Shown: positions 7,997-14,607 of the stretch, piece after piece
Numbering within the stretch: the first letter of the stretch is position 1
Layout of the letters: each line of letters opens with the position of its first letter
Translations under genes and position numbers: made by a program
The notes under the pieces: model-generated
The model's input: only the letters and a program-made list of their open reading frames with translations
Databases searched by the model: none
Told to the model about the DNA's origin: nothing
DNA from: Nostoc sp. FACHB-973
GTDB lineage: Bacteria; Cyanobacteriota; Cyanobacteriia; Cyanobacteriales; Nostocaceae
Assembly (NCBI RefSeq): GCF_014698115.1
Contig: NZ_JACJSJ010000070.1
Coordinates: forward strand, 1 to 44,615
DNA length: 44,615 nt
Reading direction: 5' to 3'

Positions 7997-8119
7997 TTAC
8001 CAGCAACTACTACATATCCAGCAAACATAAGCAGCTGCTCTGGTTGTTCTCAGTGTCTCAACTTCACGAATCACAAATTTCTTCATAGTTTTAGGTTGAA
8101 TAGATTCTACAGTTTTCAT
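7997..8119 (-). CDS. Cys/Trp-rich precursor-like peptide, copy 1 (candidate RiPP precursor)
   Basis: This 40-residue peptide begins MKTVESIQPK, has a basic/helical middle (KKFVIREVETLRTTR) and ends AAAYVCWICSSCW. Cysteines are at 33, 36 and 39 and tryptophans at 34 and 40. All charged residues lie in the first 27, so it splits into a leader-like part and an uncharged C-terminal part. AAGGAA seven bases before the ATG is a good ribosome binding site. There is no signal peptide and no double-glycine. A second gene for the identical protein lies 237 bp upstream, and the PqqD-domain M50 gene is next downstream on the same strand. No LanM, YcaO, radical-SAM or ABC gene is adjacent, so the modification, if any, is unknown. 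Confidence 0.85.
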   Translation of the reverse strand: MKTVESIQPKTMKKFVIREVETLRTTRAAAYVCWICSSCW

Positions 8120-8222
8120 TGTTTTTTCCTTGTTTTTGATGTTTGTTTTGGGCAATATTTGTTACCCTTATGTTTATGAATATAGATAACAATCGGGTAA
8201 AACTAGGGGAGGTAATTGAATG
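8120..8222 (-). promoter_or_regulatory. leader and promoter block of peptide copy 1, with hairpin
   Basis: Minus-strand features shared with copy 2 are a block CCTCCCCTAGTTTTACCCG (upstream), a TATATTCATAAAC box with a -10-like TATATT at 8179-8184, and a hairpin at 8150-8167 (GGGTAA, six-base loop, TTGCCC) 30 bases before the ATG. No good -35 TTGACA was found at the right distance, so activator-dependent transcription is possible. Confidence 0.45.
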
Positions 8223-8233
8223 AATTTCGGAAA

Positions 8234-8356
8234 TTACCAGCAACTACTACATATCCAGCAGACATAAGCGGCTGCTCTGGTTGTTCTGAGTGTCTCAACT
8301 TCACGAATCACAAATTTCTTCATTGTTTTAGGTTGAATAGATTCTACAGTTTTCAT
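8234..8356 (-). CDS. Cys/Trp-rich precursor-like peptide, copy 2 (candidate RiPP precursor)
   Basis: This gene encodes exactly the same 40 residues as the gene at 7997-8119, ending YVCWICSSCW. The four nucleotide differences fall in third positions (Thr11, Leu23, Ala29 and Val32 codons) and are silent. The AAGGAA ribosome binding site and the long A-rich spacer are kept. It is the first gene of the minus-strand cluster: copy 2, copy 1, PqqD-M50 protease, TPR protein. Silent-only divergence argues that both genes are real and under protein-level selection. The CxxCxxC arrangement could bind metal, form disulfides or be crosslinked; nothing in the sequence decides this. Confidence 0.85.
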   Translation of the reverse strand: MKTVESIQPKTMKKFVIREVETLRTTRAAAYVCWICSSCW

Positions 8357-8459
8357 TGTTTTTTCCTTCTTTTGATGTTTGTTTTCGGCAGTCTTCTCTG
8401 CCCTTGTGTTTATGAATATAGAGAGTAATCGGGTAAAACTAGGGGAGGCAATTAAATTA
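8357..8459 (-). promoter_or_regulatory. leader and promoter block of peptide copy 2, with hairpin
   Basis: Same layout as copy 1: CCTCCCCTAGTTTTACCCG, TATATTCATAAAC, then a hairpin at 8386-8403 (GGCAG, six-base loop, CTGCC). Compared with copy 1, one stem pair has changed from A-T to G-C on both sides and another from T-G to C-G, so pairing is kept while sequence changes. This suggests a functional 5' leader structure. Confidence 0.45.
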
Positions 8460-8859
8460 ATTTCAGAAATTTTTAGCAGTGCTTCAATGGATTTAAAAGC
8501 AATAAATTTCAGTTAAGCACTTCTGAACTCTATGTTCTCTGCGTCTTGGCAGTCTTCCCTTCTCTACGAGAGGCTACGCATCTAGGTAATAAAATTGACA
8601 ACGACTTGTTGCGAGTTGTCACCTTGTCTCCCCACTCCCCAGTTCCGTGTCGCAACTTAAAAACTTCCTGTAATTACTCACAGGTTGAAAATTTAAATTT
8701 TGCTGAGAAATCTATAAGAAGTTTCTAAGCCAAATATCAGCTTTCTAGCTATTATTCCTTAGATATCCATAATTTTTAGACTAATTATTAAAGTAATAAT
8801 TAGTTCAAACTTAAACCCAAAATCTATATCGTTCATTGATCCATTGAGGTATTGAAAGC
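8460..8859. other. intergenic between peptide cluster and DM13 gene
   Basis: This 400-bp AT-rich gap lies between divergent genes. It includes a dispersed fragment (TATGTTCTCTGCGTCTTGGC, about 8531, and CTCTACGAGAGGCTACGC, about 8563). No gene or structured RNA was recognised. It should carry the promoter of the DM13 gene. Confidence 0.45.
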
Positions 8860-9390
8860 ATGAAAATCAGACATTTGTTAATTATCAGTTTATCTTCTCT
8901 TGTTATGGTTAGCTGTGTACAAGAAGTATCCAATAAGCAGTCTAATGAAAGTCCTGCGGCTGTGAGTGCATCTGTTCCTGTCTCATCAACTCAGACCAAG
9001 CCTTTAGCCCAATCACCACAATCTCAAAATTCAAGTGTTATCAAATCAGGCACATTTGTTTCTGGAGAACATACAACTCAAGGAACAGTCCGTATTACGA
9101 AAAAAGACGGTAAATCATTTCTAGAGCTTGACCAGTCGTTTAAAACCTCTGAACAAGGTCCGGATTTAGTAGTAATTTTACATCGTTCAAATAACGTCAT
9201 CAATTCAACTAAGCCACCATCCCATTCCTTAACAAAGGGAGACTATATTGTTCTTGCTCCCTTAAAAAAATATAGTGGCGCTCAGACTTATTCCATTCCT
9301 GAAAATATAAATTTAGCAGACTATAAATCTGCTGCTATCTGGTGTCGCAAGTTTAATGCTACTTTTGGTGCTGCCAATTTGAGTTTGTAA
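8860..9390 (+). CDS. DM13-domain lipoprotein
   Basis: This 176-residue protein has an N-terminal lipoprotein signal with lipobox VMVSC (Cys19), then a Ser/Gln/Pro-rich linker to about residue 62, then a DM13 domain. The DM13 domain starts KSGTFVSGEHTTQGTVRI and includes GPDLVVILHRSN, YIVLAPLKKYSGAQTYSIP and ADYKSAAIWCRKFNATFG with the conserved Cys. DM13 domains are proposed redox or electron-transfer modules, and some cyanobacterial copies are membrane-anchored, as here. It is divergent from the peptide cluster and unlikely to be in its operon. A functional link to the Cys-rich peptide would be speculation. Confidence 0.85.
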   Translation: MKIRHLLIISLSSLVMVSCVQEVSNKQSNESPAAVSASVPVSSTQTKPLAQSPQSQNSSVIKSGTFVSGEHTTQGTVRITKKDGKSFLELDQSFKTSEQGPDLVVILHRSNNVINSTKPPSHSLTKGDYIVLAPLKKYSGAQTYSIPENINLADYKSAAIWCRKFNATFGAANLSL

Positions 9391-9433
9391 AGATTAACCA
9401 AAAACTCAACAATAAATCACAGAGAAAAAGTTT

Positions 9434-9541
9434 ATGAAATTAGAAGGTAAACTTGCCTTAGTTACTGGTAGCAGTCAAGGCATCGGACAGGGAATTGTTT
9501 TGCGTCATGGTGGATTACTTTGGAATTATCAAGAACAGTAG
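9434..9541 (+). pseudogene. internally deleted short-chain dehydrogenase (SDR)
   Basis: A 35-codon frame starts MKLEGKLALVTGSSQGIGQG, the complete NAD(P)-binding start of an SDR (TGxxxGIG), and then jumps directly to HGGLLWNYQEQ, which matches the usual SDR C-terminus. About 200 middle residues with the catalytic Tyr-x-x-x-Lys are missing while the frame is preserved. A real start context remains. This is a deletion relic, not a functional enzyme. Confidence 0.75.
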
Positions 9542-9553
9542 AGAGAAAAAACT

Positions 9554-9742
9554 ATGTCAGATTCATCCTTATTTATTCCAGTAATTCTTGGTACTCCCCG
9601 TCAAGGTCGCCAAAGCGAACACGTTGCTAAATTTATTGTCGAGCAGATTGCAGCACGCGATCGCCTAGAAACCGAACTCATCGATATTAGAAAAATGGCG
9701 ATCATGCCCCATGCCCAATGCCCCATGCCCAACTCGGTATAA
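9554..9742 (+). pseudogene. truncated NAD(P)H-dependent FMN reductase
   Basis: The first ~47 residues (LFIPVILGTPRQGRQSEHVA, FIVEQIAARDRLETELIDIR) match the start of flavodoxin-like NADPH-dependent FMN reductases. The frame then runs into the low-complexity repeat CATGCCCCATGCCCAATGCC and stops after MPNSV. The FMN-binding SPEYN loop and the rest are lost. The repeat unit is the same GGGCATTGGGC word found at 31279 and 41507, so repeat insertion or repeat-mediated deletion probably destroyed the gene. A complete relative is at 20750. Confidence 0.75.
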
Positions 9743-9766
9743 AATTTTAAAAGTGAGGAAATTACC

Positions 9767-10264
9767 ATGACAGTCAATCAAAAAGAATTATTGCAACAAC
9801 CAGGACAAGGTTCTTCTTACTGGGTGCTTGGAGATTTATATACTTTTAAAGCTGTAGGTGAGGAAACTGGTCAAGCCTATGCCCTAATTGAGATTATCAT
9901 TCAACCACAAAGCAGTACACCTCCTCACGTTCATAGTCATGAGGATGAAGCTTTTTATATTCAAGAGGGTGAATTGGAATTTCAATTGCATGACCAAACA
10001 ATATTAGCAACTCCTGGAACTTTTCTCCATTTTCCTAAAGGACAGATTCATGGGTTTACAAACATCGGTTTAGAACCAGTAAAATTGCTGTGTTGGGTCA
10101 CGCCGGCAGGGTTAGAAAAGTTTTTCATGGAAATAGGTGTGCCAGTTTCAGAAAGTATCTTATCAACTACTGTTAGTCCCGCAGATATGGAAAAAGTTTT
10201 GGCAACTGCTCCCAGCTACGGTATAAAAATTATTCCTCCACCTGTTGAATCTTTGCAGGGATGA
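9767..10264 (+). CDS. cupin-domain protein (quercetinase-like)
   Basis: This 165-residue single-domain cupin has motif 1 PPHVHSHEDEAFYIQEGELE (two His and one Glu metal ligands) and motif 2 FLHFPKGQIHGFTN (third His). The ITP... tail PVKLLCWVTPAGLEKFFMEI, common in quercetin 2,3-dioxygenase-like and germin-like bacterial proteins, follows. GTGAGGAAATTACC precedes the ATG. It probably binds a metal and acts on a small phenolic or sugar-like substrate, but the substrate cannot be read from sequence. It follows the SDR and FMN-reductase remnants on the same strand, so it may be the last intact gene of a decayed redox operon. Confidence 0.85.
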   Translation: MTVNQKELLQQPGQGSSYWVLGDLYTFKAVGEETGQAYALIEIIIQPQSSTPPHVHSHEDEAFYIQEGELEFQLHDQTILATPGTFLHFPKGQIHGFTNIGLEPVKLLCWVTPAGLEKFFMEIGVPVSESILSTTVSPADMEKVLATAPSYGIKIIPPPVESLQG

Positions 10265-10279
10265 GAAATGGTTCTATTT

Positions 10280-10334
10280 TAGATTTTAAGTTTTCAATGA
10301 ACAATCCAAAATTTAAAATCTAAAATCTAAAATT
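10280..10334. repeat. heptamer hairpin between cupin and capA
   Basis: ATTTTAGATTTTAAGTTTT pairs with CCAAAATTTAAAATCTAAAA across a short loop. It is built of TTTTAGA/TTTTGGA heptamers and overlaps the last codons (NFRF, stop) of the CapA gene. It probably serves as a shared 3' hairpin for the two convergent genes. Confidence 0.65.
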
Positions 10335-11528
10335 CGCTGAATCCGAGGGCGATCGCTGTGATTTATTATGTAGAACAATTTCCCCTTTTTTATTAATTTT
10401 TACCGGATTTTTAGGAAAAGCTTGATTATTCAAATAACGCATAAGTTTCACAGTCCGAAAATGCCGATCTACTTGAGGGATTCCCTGCCGATCCATGCGA
10501 ATGGGAATAATTTTACTTGATACCAAATTTCCAGATGAATTGAGTTTGACTTCTAAAATTAGTGAGTCACCTGCTTGAGCATTTGTAGATAAAGTCCGAT
10601 ATCCCAAAAAATTCCCTAAAGAATAAGCTATGATTTTTTTCTTATAAATTTCCATCGCTCTCGGAACGTGAGGCCCGTGTCCCAGTACTAAGTCTGCTCC
10701 TGCATCAATCATTTTTCTGGCAAAATTGATTGAATTACCTCGGTTTTCTCCATAAAAAAACTCTGTCTGATTCTTAACGTGTAGTGCTTCCGTTCCCTCA
10801 GCTCCAGCGTGCATCGATACTATTACAATGTTGGCATTATTTTTAGCTTCTGCTACGAGTTTTTCGGCTGCTGCTAAATTATGGATGGAATTATACATTT
10901 CATAAGGAGAAAAACCAATCATTCCCACAGGGATATTGTTAGCTTTTAGATAGAGAATTTGATTTTTATGACCTAATGTGGCAATCCCCACAGCCTCAAG
11001 ATTCTTCTTTGTATCTTTGAACCCTACCAGACCAAAGTCCATTGCATGATTATTCGCCATGTTGAATACATTAAAACCAGCCTTAGCAAATAGCTGAGCA
11101 TATGCAGGTGGAGAGCGAAATGCAAAGACTTGTCCTCGACTAATATCTTTAGTAGTGTAGGGATAATTAGTTAAGCTACTTTCAAAGTTACCAAATAAGA
11201 TATCAGATCCTTGCAAGTAGGTTCTCACTGATTTTGGTAATAATTGCTCTCGAAAGCGGGGTAATCTGTAGTTAGGAAAATTAGTACCAGGAATAATATC
11301 TCCAACAGCTTTAATAGTAATGGTGTCTGGAAAAGTTTGTTTTTTTGATGTTGGTGGTGTGGATTCAGGTATAGGTAATGGTAATAAACCAGGTTCAGCA
11401 GGTGTAGTAGCAGCATTTGTTCGCTGCGATCGCCCAACCCGAATGAAGACTCCTGCACTAATACCCAGATAAAAACAGACACCAATACAAGCAAACGAAA
11501 CTGGTCGTCGCAAGCTCGAACTCGCCAT
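10320..11528 (-). CDS. CapA/PgsA-family metallophosphatase-like protein
   Basis: This 402-residue protein has an N-terminal membrane anchor at about residues 10-32, a Pro-rich linker, then a CapA domain: TIKAVGDIIPGTN, DILFGNFESSLTN, FNVFNMANNHAMDFG, VIVSMHAGAEG, DLVLGHGPHVPRAMEIY and IAYSLGNF. These Asp, Asn and His motifs define the calcineurin-like fold of capsule/poly-gamma-glutamate family proteins. It is probably anchored in the plasma membrane facing the periplasm and acts in surface polymer handling. The last four residues (NFRF) and the stop lie in a heptamer repeat, so the C-terminus was altered by that repeat. No pgs operon partners are nearby. Confidence 0.88.
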   Translation of the reverse strand: MASSSLRRPVSFACIGVCFYLGISAGVFIRVGRSQRTNAATTPAEPGLLPLPIPESTPPTSKKQTFPDTITIKAVGDIIPGTNFPNYRLPRFREQLLPKSVRTYLQGSDILFGNFESSLTNYPYTTKDISRGQVFAFRSPPAYAQLFAKAGFNVFNMANNHAMDFGLVGFKDTKKNLEAVGIATLGHKNQILYLKANNIPVGMIGFSPYEMYNSIHNLAAAEKLVAEAKNNANIVIVSMHAGAEGTEALHVKNQTEFFYGENRGNSINFARKMIDAGADLVLGHGPHVPRAMEIYKKKIIAYSLGNFLGYRTLSTNAQAGDSLILEVKLNSSGNLVSSKIIPIRMDRQGIPQVDRHFRTVKLMRYLNNQAFPKNPVKINKKGEIVLHNKSQRSPSDSANFRF

Positions 11529-11642
11529 CGTTCATTCCTCACACGATGGCATTAGTTTATCCTATAAATATGTACTGGTAGAGTATATTTTAGTATTCTT
11601 TGCCAAATATCTGGCTAAGTAATTACGCATACATGAGAAAAA

Positions 11643-11727
11643 CGGAGAGGGGGGGATTCGAACCCCCGTTGAGTTTCCCCAAAACGCATTTCGAGTGCGT
11701 CACCATGAACCGCTCGGACACCTCTCC
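11643..11727 (-). tRNA. tRNA-Ser(CGA)
   Basis: The minus strand gives a complete 85-nt class II tRNA: a 7-bp acceptor (GGAGAGG with CCTCTCC, discriminator G), a D-arm GAGCGGTTCATGGT, an anticodon stem ACGCA/TGCGT with loop CTCGAAA (anticodon CGA), a long variable arm around TTGGGGAAACTCAA, and a T-arm GGGGGTTCGAATCCCCC. It reads serine codon UCG. CCA is not encoded. Confidence 0.95.
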
Positions 11728-12092
11728 AATTATTTTTCACAGATTTGAGATTTATTTAGATTCAAATCTTGCGAAATTAGGGAAATGTTACTGTATCCCC
11801 TTTAGCATTATAGCATTTTGATTTTAATTGAGCGATCGCACTTACAAGCTAGAACAAGCTAAAAGCATTTCCTACCAATGGAATATGAATCTGCGTTAAG
11901 CCCAAGATGCCTGCTGTAACTGAGTTTGAGCCGCCGCCATTAATTGTGTCTATTCTGGCGATCGAGTTTACGATCGCCAGAAAAATAGGCTCAAAGCCTG
12001 AATTATCGGTGAAAATGAGGCATTGAAGAAGTCGCACTATTTCATTAATTCCAATTGAGGCACTGGGAACTCAGCATCTAAAAATAAGCAAT
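11728..12092. other. intergenic with a 12-bp HIP1-like hairpin
   Basis: No gene was recognised; the minus-strand frame at 11849-12037 resembles no family. TTCTGGCGATCG (11953-11964) and its perfect complement CGATCGCCAGAA (11971-11982) form a hairpin with a six-base loop. Its stem contains HIP1-like GCGATCG cores. Confidence 0.5.
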
Positions 12093-12644
12093 TTAACCAA
12101 GATAAGGGTATTGTGGCGGTTTAATTTTCAATAATTCTGTCCAGTATCGGATAGCATTAGTTTTGGTGGTTTCGATGTCACGAGATTTATGAACTCTGCC
12201 TATTTCCATCAGAAAATATGTCAATTTCATAGCAGTAACTAAGTTGATTAATCTTACCGCTTTCAAATGTTGTAAAAACAAGTGAAGTAGAATTTTTAAT
12301 TTTTGTTGATGACGAAAATACATCCACCATTTCATTTGATGTATAGCGATACTGGTTTGATAACCTAATATGGTTTCTACTTCAGTTAATTTATCTTTAG
12401 CTTGATGATAAAGCTGGATTTCTTGCTCAAAATTACCTATTTTTTGGGCATTAGCAGCATCATCAGCTAATTGATAAGCCTGACTAATTAAGTTACCTGC
12501 GGTTTCTGCCTGTTGGTGAGTATAACCAAGTTTCATATATATGGTAGCTGCTGCTGATGCCAATTCTGCAAACTTTTCGGCATCATGTAACCAATATATT
12601 TGTGCGTGTAATTCCCCTAATGTGGCTGCTAAACTCTCATTCAT
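12093..12644 (-). CDS. helical protein of unknown function
   Basis: The protein has 183 residues if started at the ATG at 12644 (MNESLAATLGELHAQIYWL). A GTG at 12680 would add 12 residues, but neither has a clear ribosome binding site. The first 100 residues look like paired amphipathic helices (FAELASAAATIYMKLGYTHQ, AYQLADDAANAQKIGNFEQE). A hydrophobic stretch around LLHLFLQHLKAVRLINLVTA follows, and the end reads KIKPPQYPYLG. The spacing suggests TPR-like helices, but no TPR consensus is firm. I do not recognise the family. It lies beyond the ABC transporter genes on the same strand and is separated from them by a MITE, so operon membership is doubtful. Confidence 0.5.
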   Translation of the reverse strand: MNESLAATLGELHAQIYWLHDAEKFAELASAAATIYMKLGYTHQQAETAGNLISQAYQLADDAANAQKIGNFEQEIQLYHQAKDKLTEVETILGYQTSIAIHQMKWWMYFRHQQKLKILLHLFLQHLKAVRLINLVTAMKLTYFLMEIGRVHKSRDIETTKTNAIRYWTELLKIKPPQYPYLG

Positions 12645-12758
12645 GTTAAATTTAAGCTTTTTTGTCAGGTGATTGACCACAGCAATATTTTAGATGAAGC
12701 GATCGCCCTTTATCCCTTCCTTAGTAAAACTCACTGATAATTTGATTTTTCAGACTTA

Positions 12759-12858
12759 GGGACTTCTAAAAAATAAATTATCCCAAATTATTTTTACATT
12801 TTTCGGGTAGCACAGCTGTGCGCCCCTACGGTGGGATGTTTTTTTAATTGGAAGTCCC
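12759..12858. mobile_element. MITE-like element, GGGACTTCC family, copy 2
   Basis: This is a 100-bp element with ~26-bp terminal inverted repeats (GGGACTTCTAAAAAATAAAT at the left; reverse of GGGACTTCCAATTAAAAAAA at the right), flanked by TTA on both sides. The right TTA (12859-12861) is exactly the stop codon (TAA on the minus strand) of the ABC ATPase gene. The element therefore appears to have inserted into the stop codon and regenerated it by target duplication. The core holds the GTAGCACAGCTGTGCGCCCC palindromic filler. Confidence 0.75.
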
Positions 12859-14481
12859 TTATTTGATTGATGGGCAATCAAAACCAATTCCTGCCATCCA
12901 GCTACCGATTTCATCGCGGTTAGTATGGGCAATTGGCTTGAGGGGAGAAATTTGTCCTTTATAGATTGCACCAATGCGATCGCACAATGCAAACAATTCA
13001 TCCAAATCTTCAGAAATCACCAGCACTGCTGCACCTGTATCTCGCATTTCAATCAATGCTTCATGAATTCTGGCAGTGGCGTTGACATCCACCCCCCAAG
13101 TTGGATGTGCTGCAATTAATACAGCTGGATTTTGGGATATCTCCCGCCCCATAATAAACTTTTGCAAGTTGCCCCCGGATAAACTAGCAGCAACAGAATT
13201 TACCCCCGCTTGATTGACATTGAAAGCATCACAAATTCTTTGAGTCCAGGTTTTTAACTTGCCAAAGCGAATCATCCCCCGGCGTAACAACCCTTGTCCG
13301 TGGGCTGTCAGCAAAGCATTTTCCAGTAAAGTTAAACTTGGCACCACACTTTTTTCTAAACGTTCTTCTGGAACATATCCCAATCCCAGGCGGCGACGCG
13401 CAGTAACACCACTTTTGGCTATGGGCATTTCACCCAGCATAATCATTTCTGCCTGGGGAGAGATGATTTCACCACTCAAAGCTGATATTAATTCCGTCTG
13501 TCCATTCCCCGCCACTCCGGCAATACCAACGATTTCGCCAGTGTGAACTTCCAAATTAATGTTTTGCAAGGTTGTGCCGTAAGGATTTTGGGGTTTAACA
13601 TGTAAATCCTTAACCAGCAAGCAAACTGGCCCTGGGGGAGATGAGGGGGATGAGGGAGATGAGGGAGATGAGGGAGATGGGGGAGATGAGGGGGATGAGG
13701 GAGAAAGTAATTCTTCTTTCCTCCCAGTCCCCAGTCCCCAGTCCCCAGTCCCTGACACATCAGCACCAATCATTATCCTGACTAGATTCGCTGCTGTTTC
13801 TGCTTGGGGGTTACAATTGGCAACGACTTTACCTTGACGCAGCACTGTAGCATGACTGCACAGAGATTGCACCTCTGGCAATTTGTGACTGCTAAATAAA
13901 ATACTGCAACCATCAGAGGCGATTTGCCTTAAAGTAGCGAAGAGTGTTTCCGTTTCTTGGGGAGTGAGAACCGCCGTTGGTTCATCTAAAATCAGCAATT
14001 TTGGACGTTGGTACAAACACCGGAGAATTTCTAGGCGCTGTTTTTCACCAACTGAAAGGGTATGAACAGGGCGATCGCAATCTATATTTAAACCGTATGC
14101 TGCTGATAGTGTGATAATTTTTTTAGCAACTCGTGATAAATCCCATTTTTCGCTACGAGGCAGCGTCAGGGCGATATTTTCTGTAACACTCAGCGTTTCA
14201 AATAAATTAAAGTGCTGAAATACCATTCCAATGAACAGAGATATTGCCTCAGTTGGACTATTAATATTAACCTGTCGCCCTTCCCAAAAAATTTCACCAG
14301 CATCCGGACGCACTAACCCATAGATAATTTTCATTAGGGTACTCTTACCCGCTCCATTTTCCCCCAAAAGAGCATGAATTTCTCCCGGTTGAATTGCCAA
14401 GTTTACCTGATGATTCGCCACCAAGCCAGAATACGATTTGCTAATATTTATAACCTGCAACCGAGAAACTGACTTATTCAT
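12859..14481 (-). CDS. BMP-type (nucleoside/simple-sugar) ABC transporter ATPase, two ABC domains
   Basis: This 540-residue protein has a first ABC domain with Walker A GENGAGKST (about 40-48), signature LSVGEKQRLE and Walker B LLILDEPTA. The second, degenerate domain has GVAGNGQTEL in place of the P-loop, signature LSGGNLQKF, and HPTWGVDVNA near the Walker B position. This is the NupA/YufO/RbsA-like twin-ATPase of importers that use BMP lipoproteins. Residues ~243-284, in the linker, are a low-complexity insert (TGRKEELLSPSSPSS and on) encoded by a repeat cassette. It lies 126 bp after the lipoprotein gene at 14608. The two permease genes are not in the window, and an unrelated gene follows. 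Probable role: energising purine nucleoside or related uptake. Confidence 0.9.
   Translation of the reverse strand: MNKSVSRLQVINISKSYSGLVANHQVNLAIQPGEIHALLGENGAGKSTLMKIIYGLVRPDAGEIFWEGRQVNINSPTEAISLFIGMVFQHFNLFETLSVTENIALTLPRSEKWDLSRVAKKIITLSAAYGLNIDCDRPVHTLSVGEKQRLEILRCLYQRPKLLILDEPTAVLTPQETETLFATLRQIASDGCSILFSSHKLPEVQSLCSHATVLRQGKVVANCNPQAETAANLVRIMIGADVSGTGDWGLGTGRKEELLSPSSPSSPPSPSSPSSPSSPSSPPGPVCLLVKDLHVKPQNPYGTTLQNINLEVHTGEIVGIAGVAGNGQTELISALSGEIISPQAEMIMLGEMPIAKSGVTARRRLGLGYVPEERLEKSVVPSLTLLENALLTAHGQGLLRRGMIRFGKLKTWTQRICDAFNVNQAGVNSVAASLSGGNLQKFIMGREISQNPAVLIAAHPTWGVDVNATARIHEALIEMRDTGAAVLVISEDLDELFALCDRIGAIYKGQISPLKPIAHTNRDEIGSWMAGIGFDCPSIK
13630..13755 (-). repeat. in-frame repeat cassette inside the ABC ATPase gene
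   Basis: On the coding strand, CTGGGGA repeats, then AAAGAAGAATTACTTTC, then nine-base TCCCTCATC-type repeats. The same order of parts is found inside the acyl-CoA ligase at 16416-16493 and, untranslated, near 41563-41660. It codes for GTGRKEELLSPSSPSS-like sequence without disrupting either flanking ABC domain. Confidence 0.85.
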
Positions 14482-14607
14482 TTTTTCCTCAAGCTAAAAA
14501 GATAAAAAGGAGTCAGAATTCAGAATTCAGAATACTCTACCCGTGTACCCTTACAGGGAAGCAAGCTATGCCCAGCGTCTCGTAGAGAAGAAATAAGAGT
14601 TTCATAA

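Larger units (their letters stand above)
7999..8459. repeat. tandem ~237-bp duplication carrying the two peptide genes
   Basis: Copy 1 (about 7999-8222) and copy 2 (about 8236-8459) are offset by 237 bases. Each holds a complete peptide gene, its leader hairpin and its promoter block. The coding parts differ at only four positions, all synonymous, while the untranslated parts differ more. Confidence 0.85.

Noticed and set aside
8216..8428. 70-residue plus-strand frame starting MNEFRKLPATTTYPAD
   Set aside because: It is the antisense of peptide copy 2 and its leader, and the copy 1 region does not keep the same frame. The minus-strand peptide has a ribosome binding site, a duplicate and silent-only differences.
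12756..13001. 81-residue minus frame overlapping the ABC ATPase 3' end
   Set aside because: It runs through the MITE and out of frame with the ATPase; no family resemblance.
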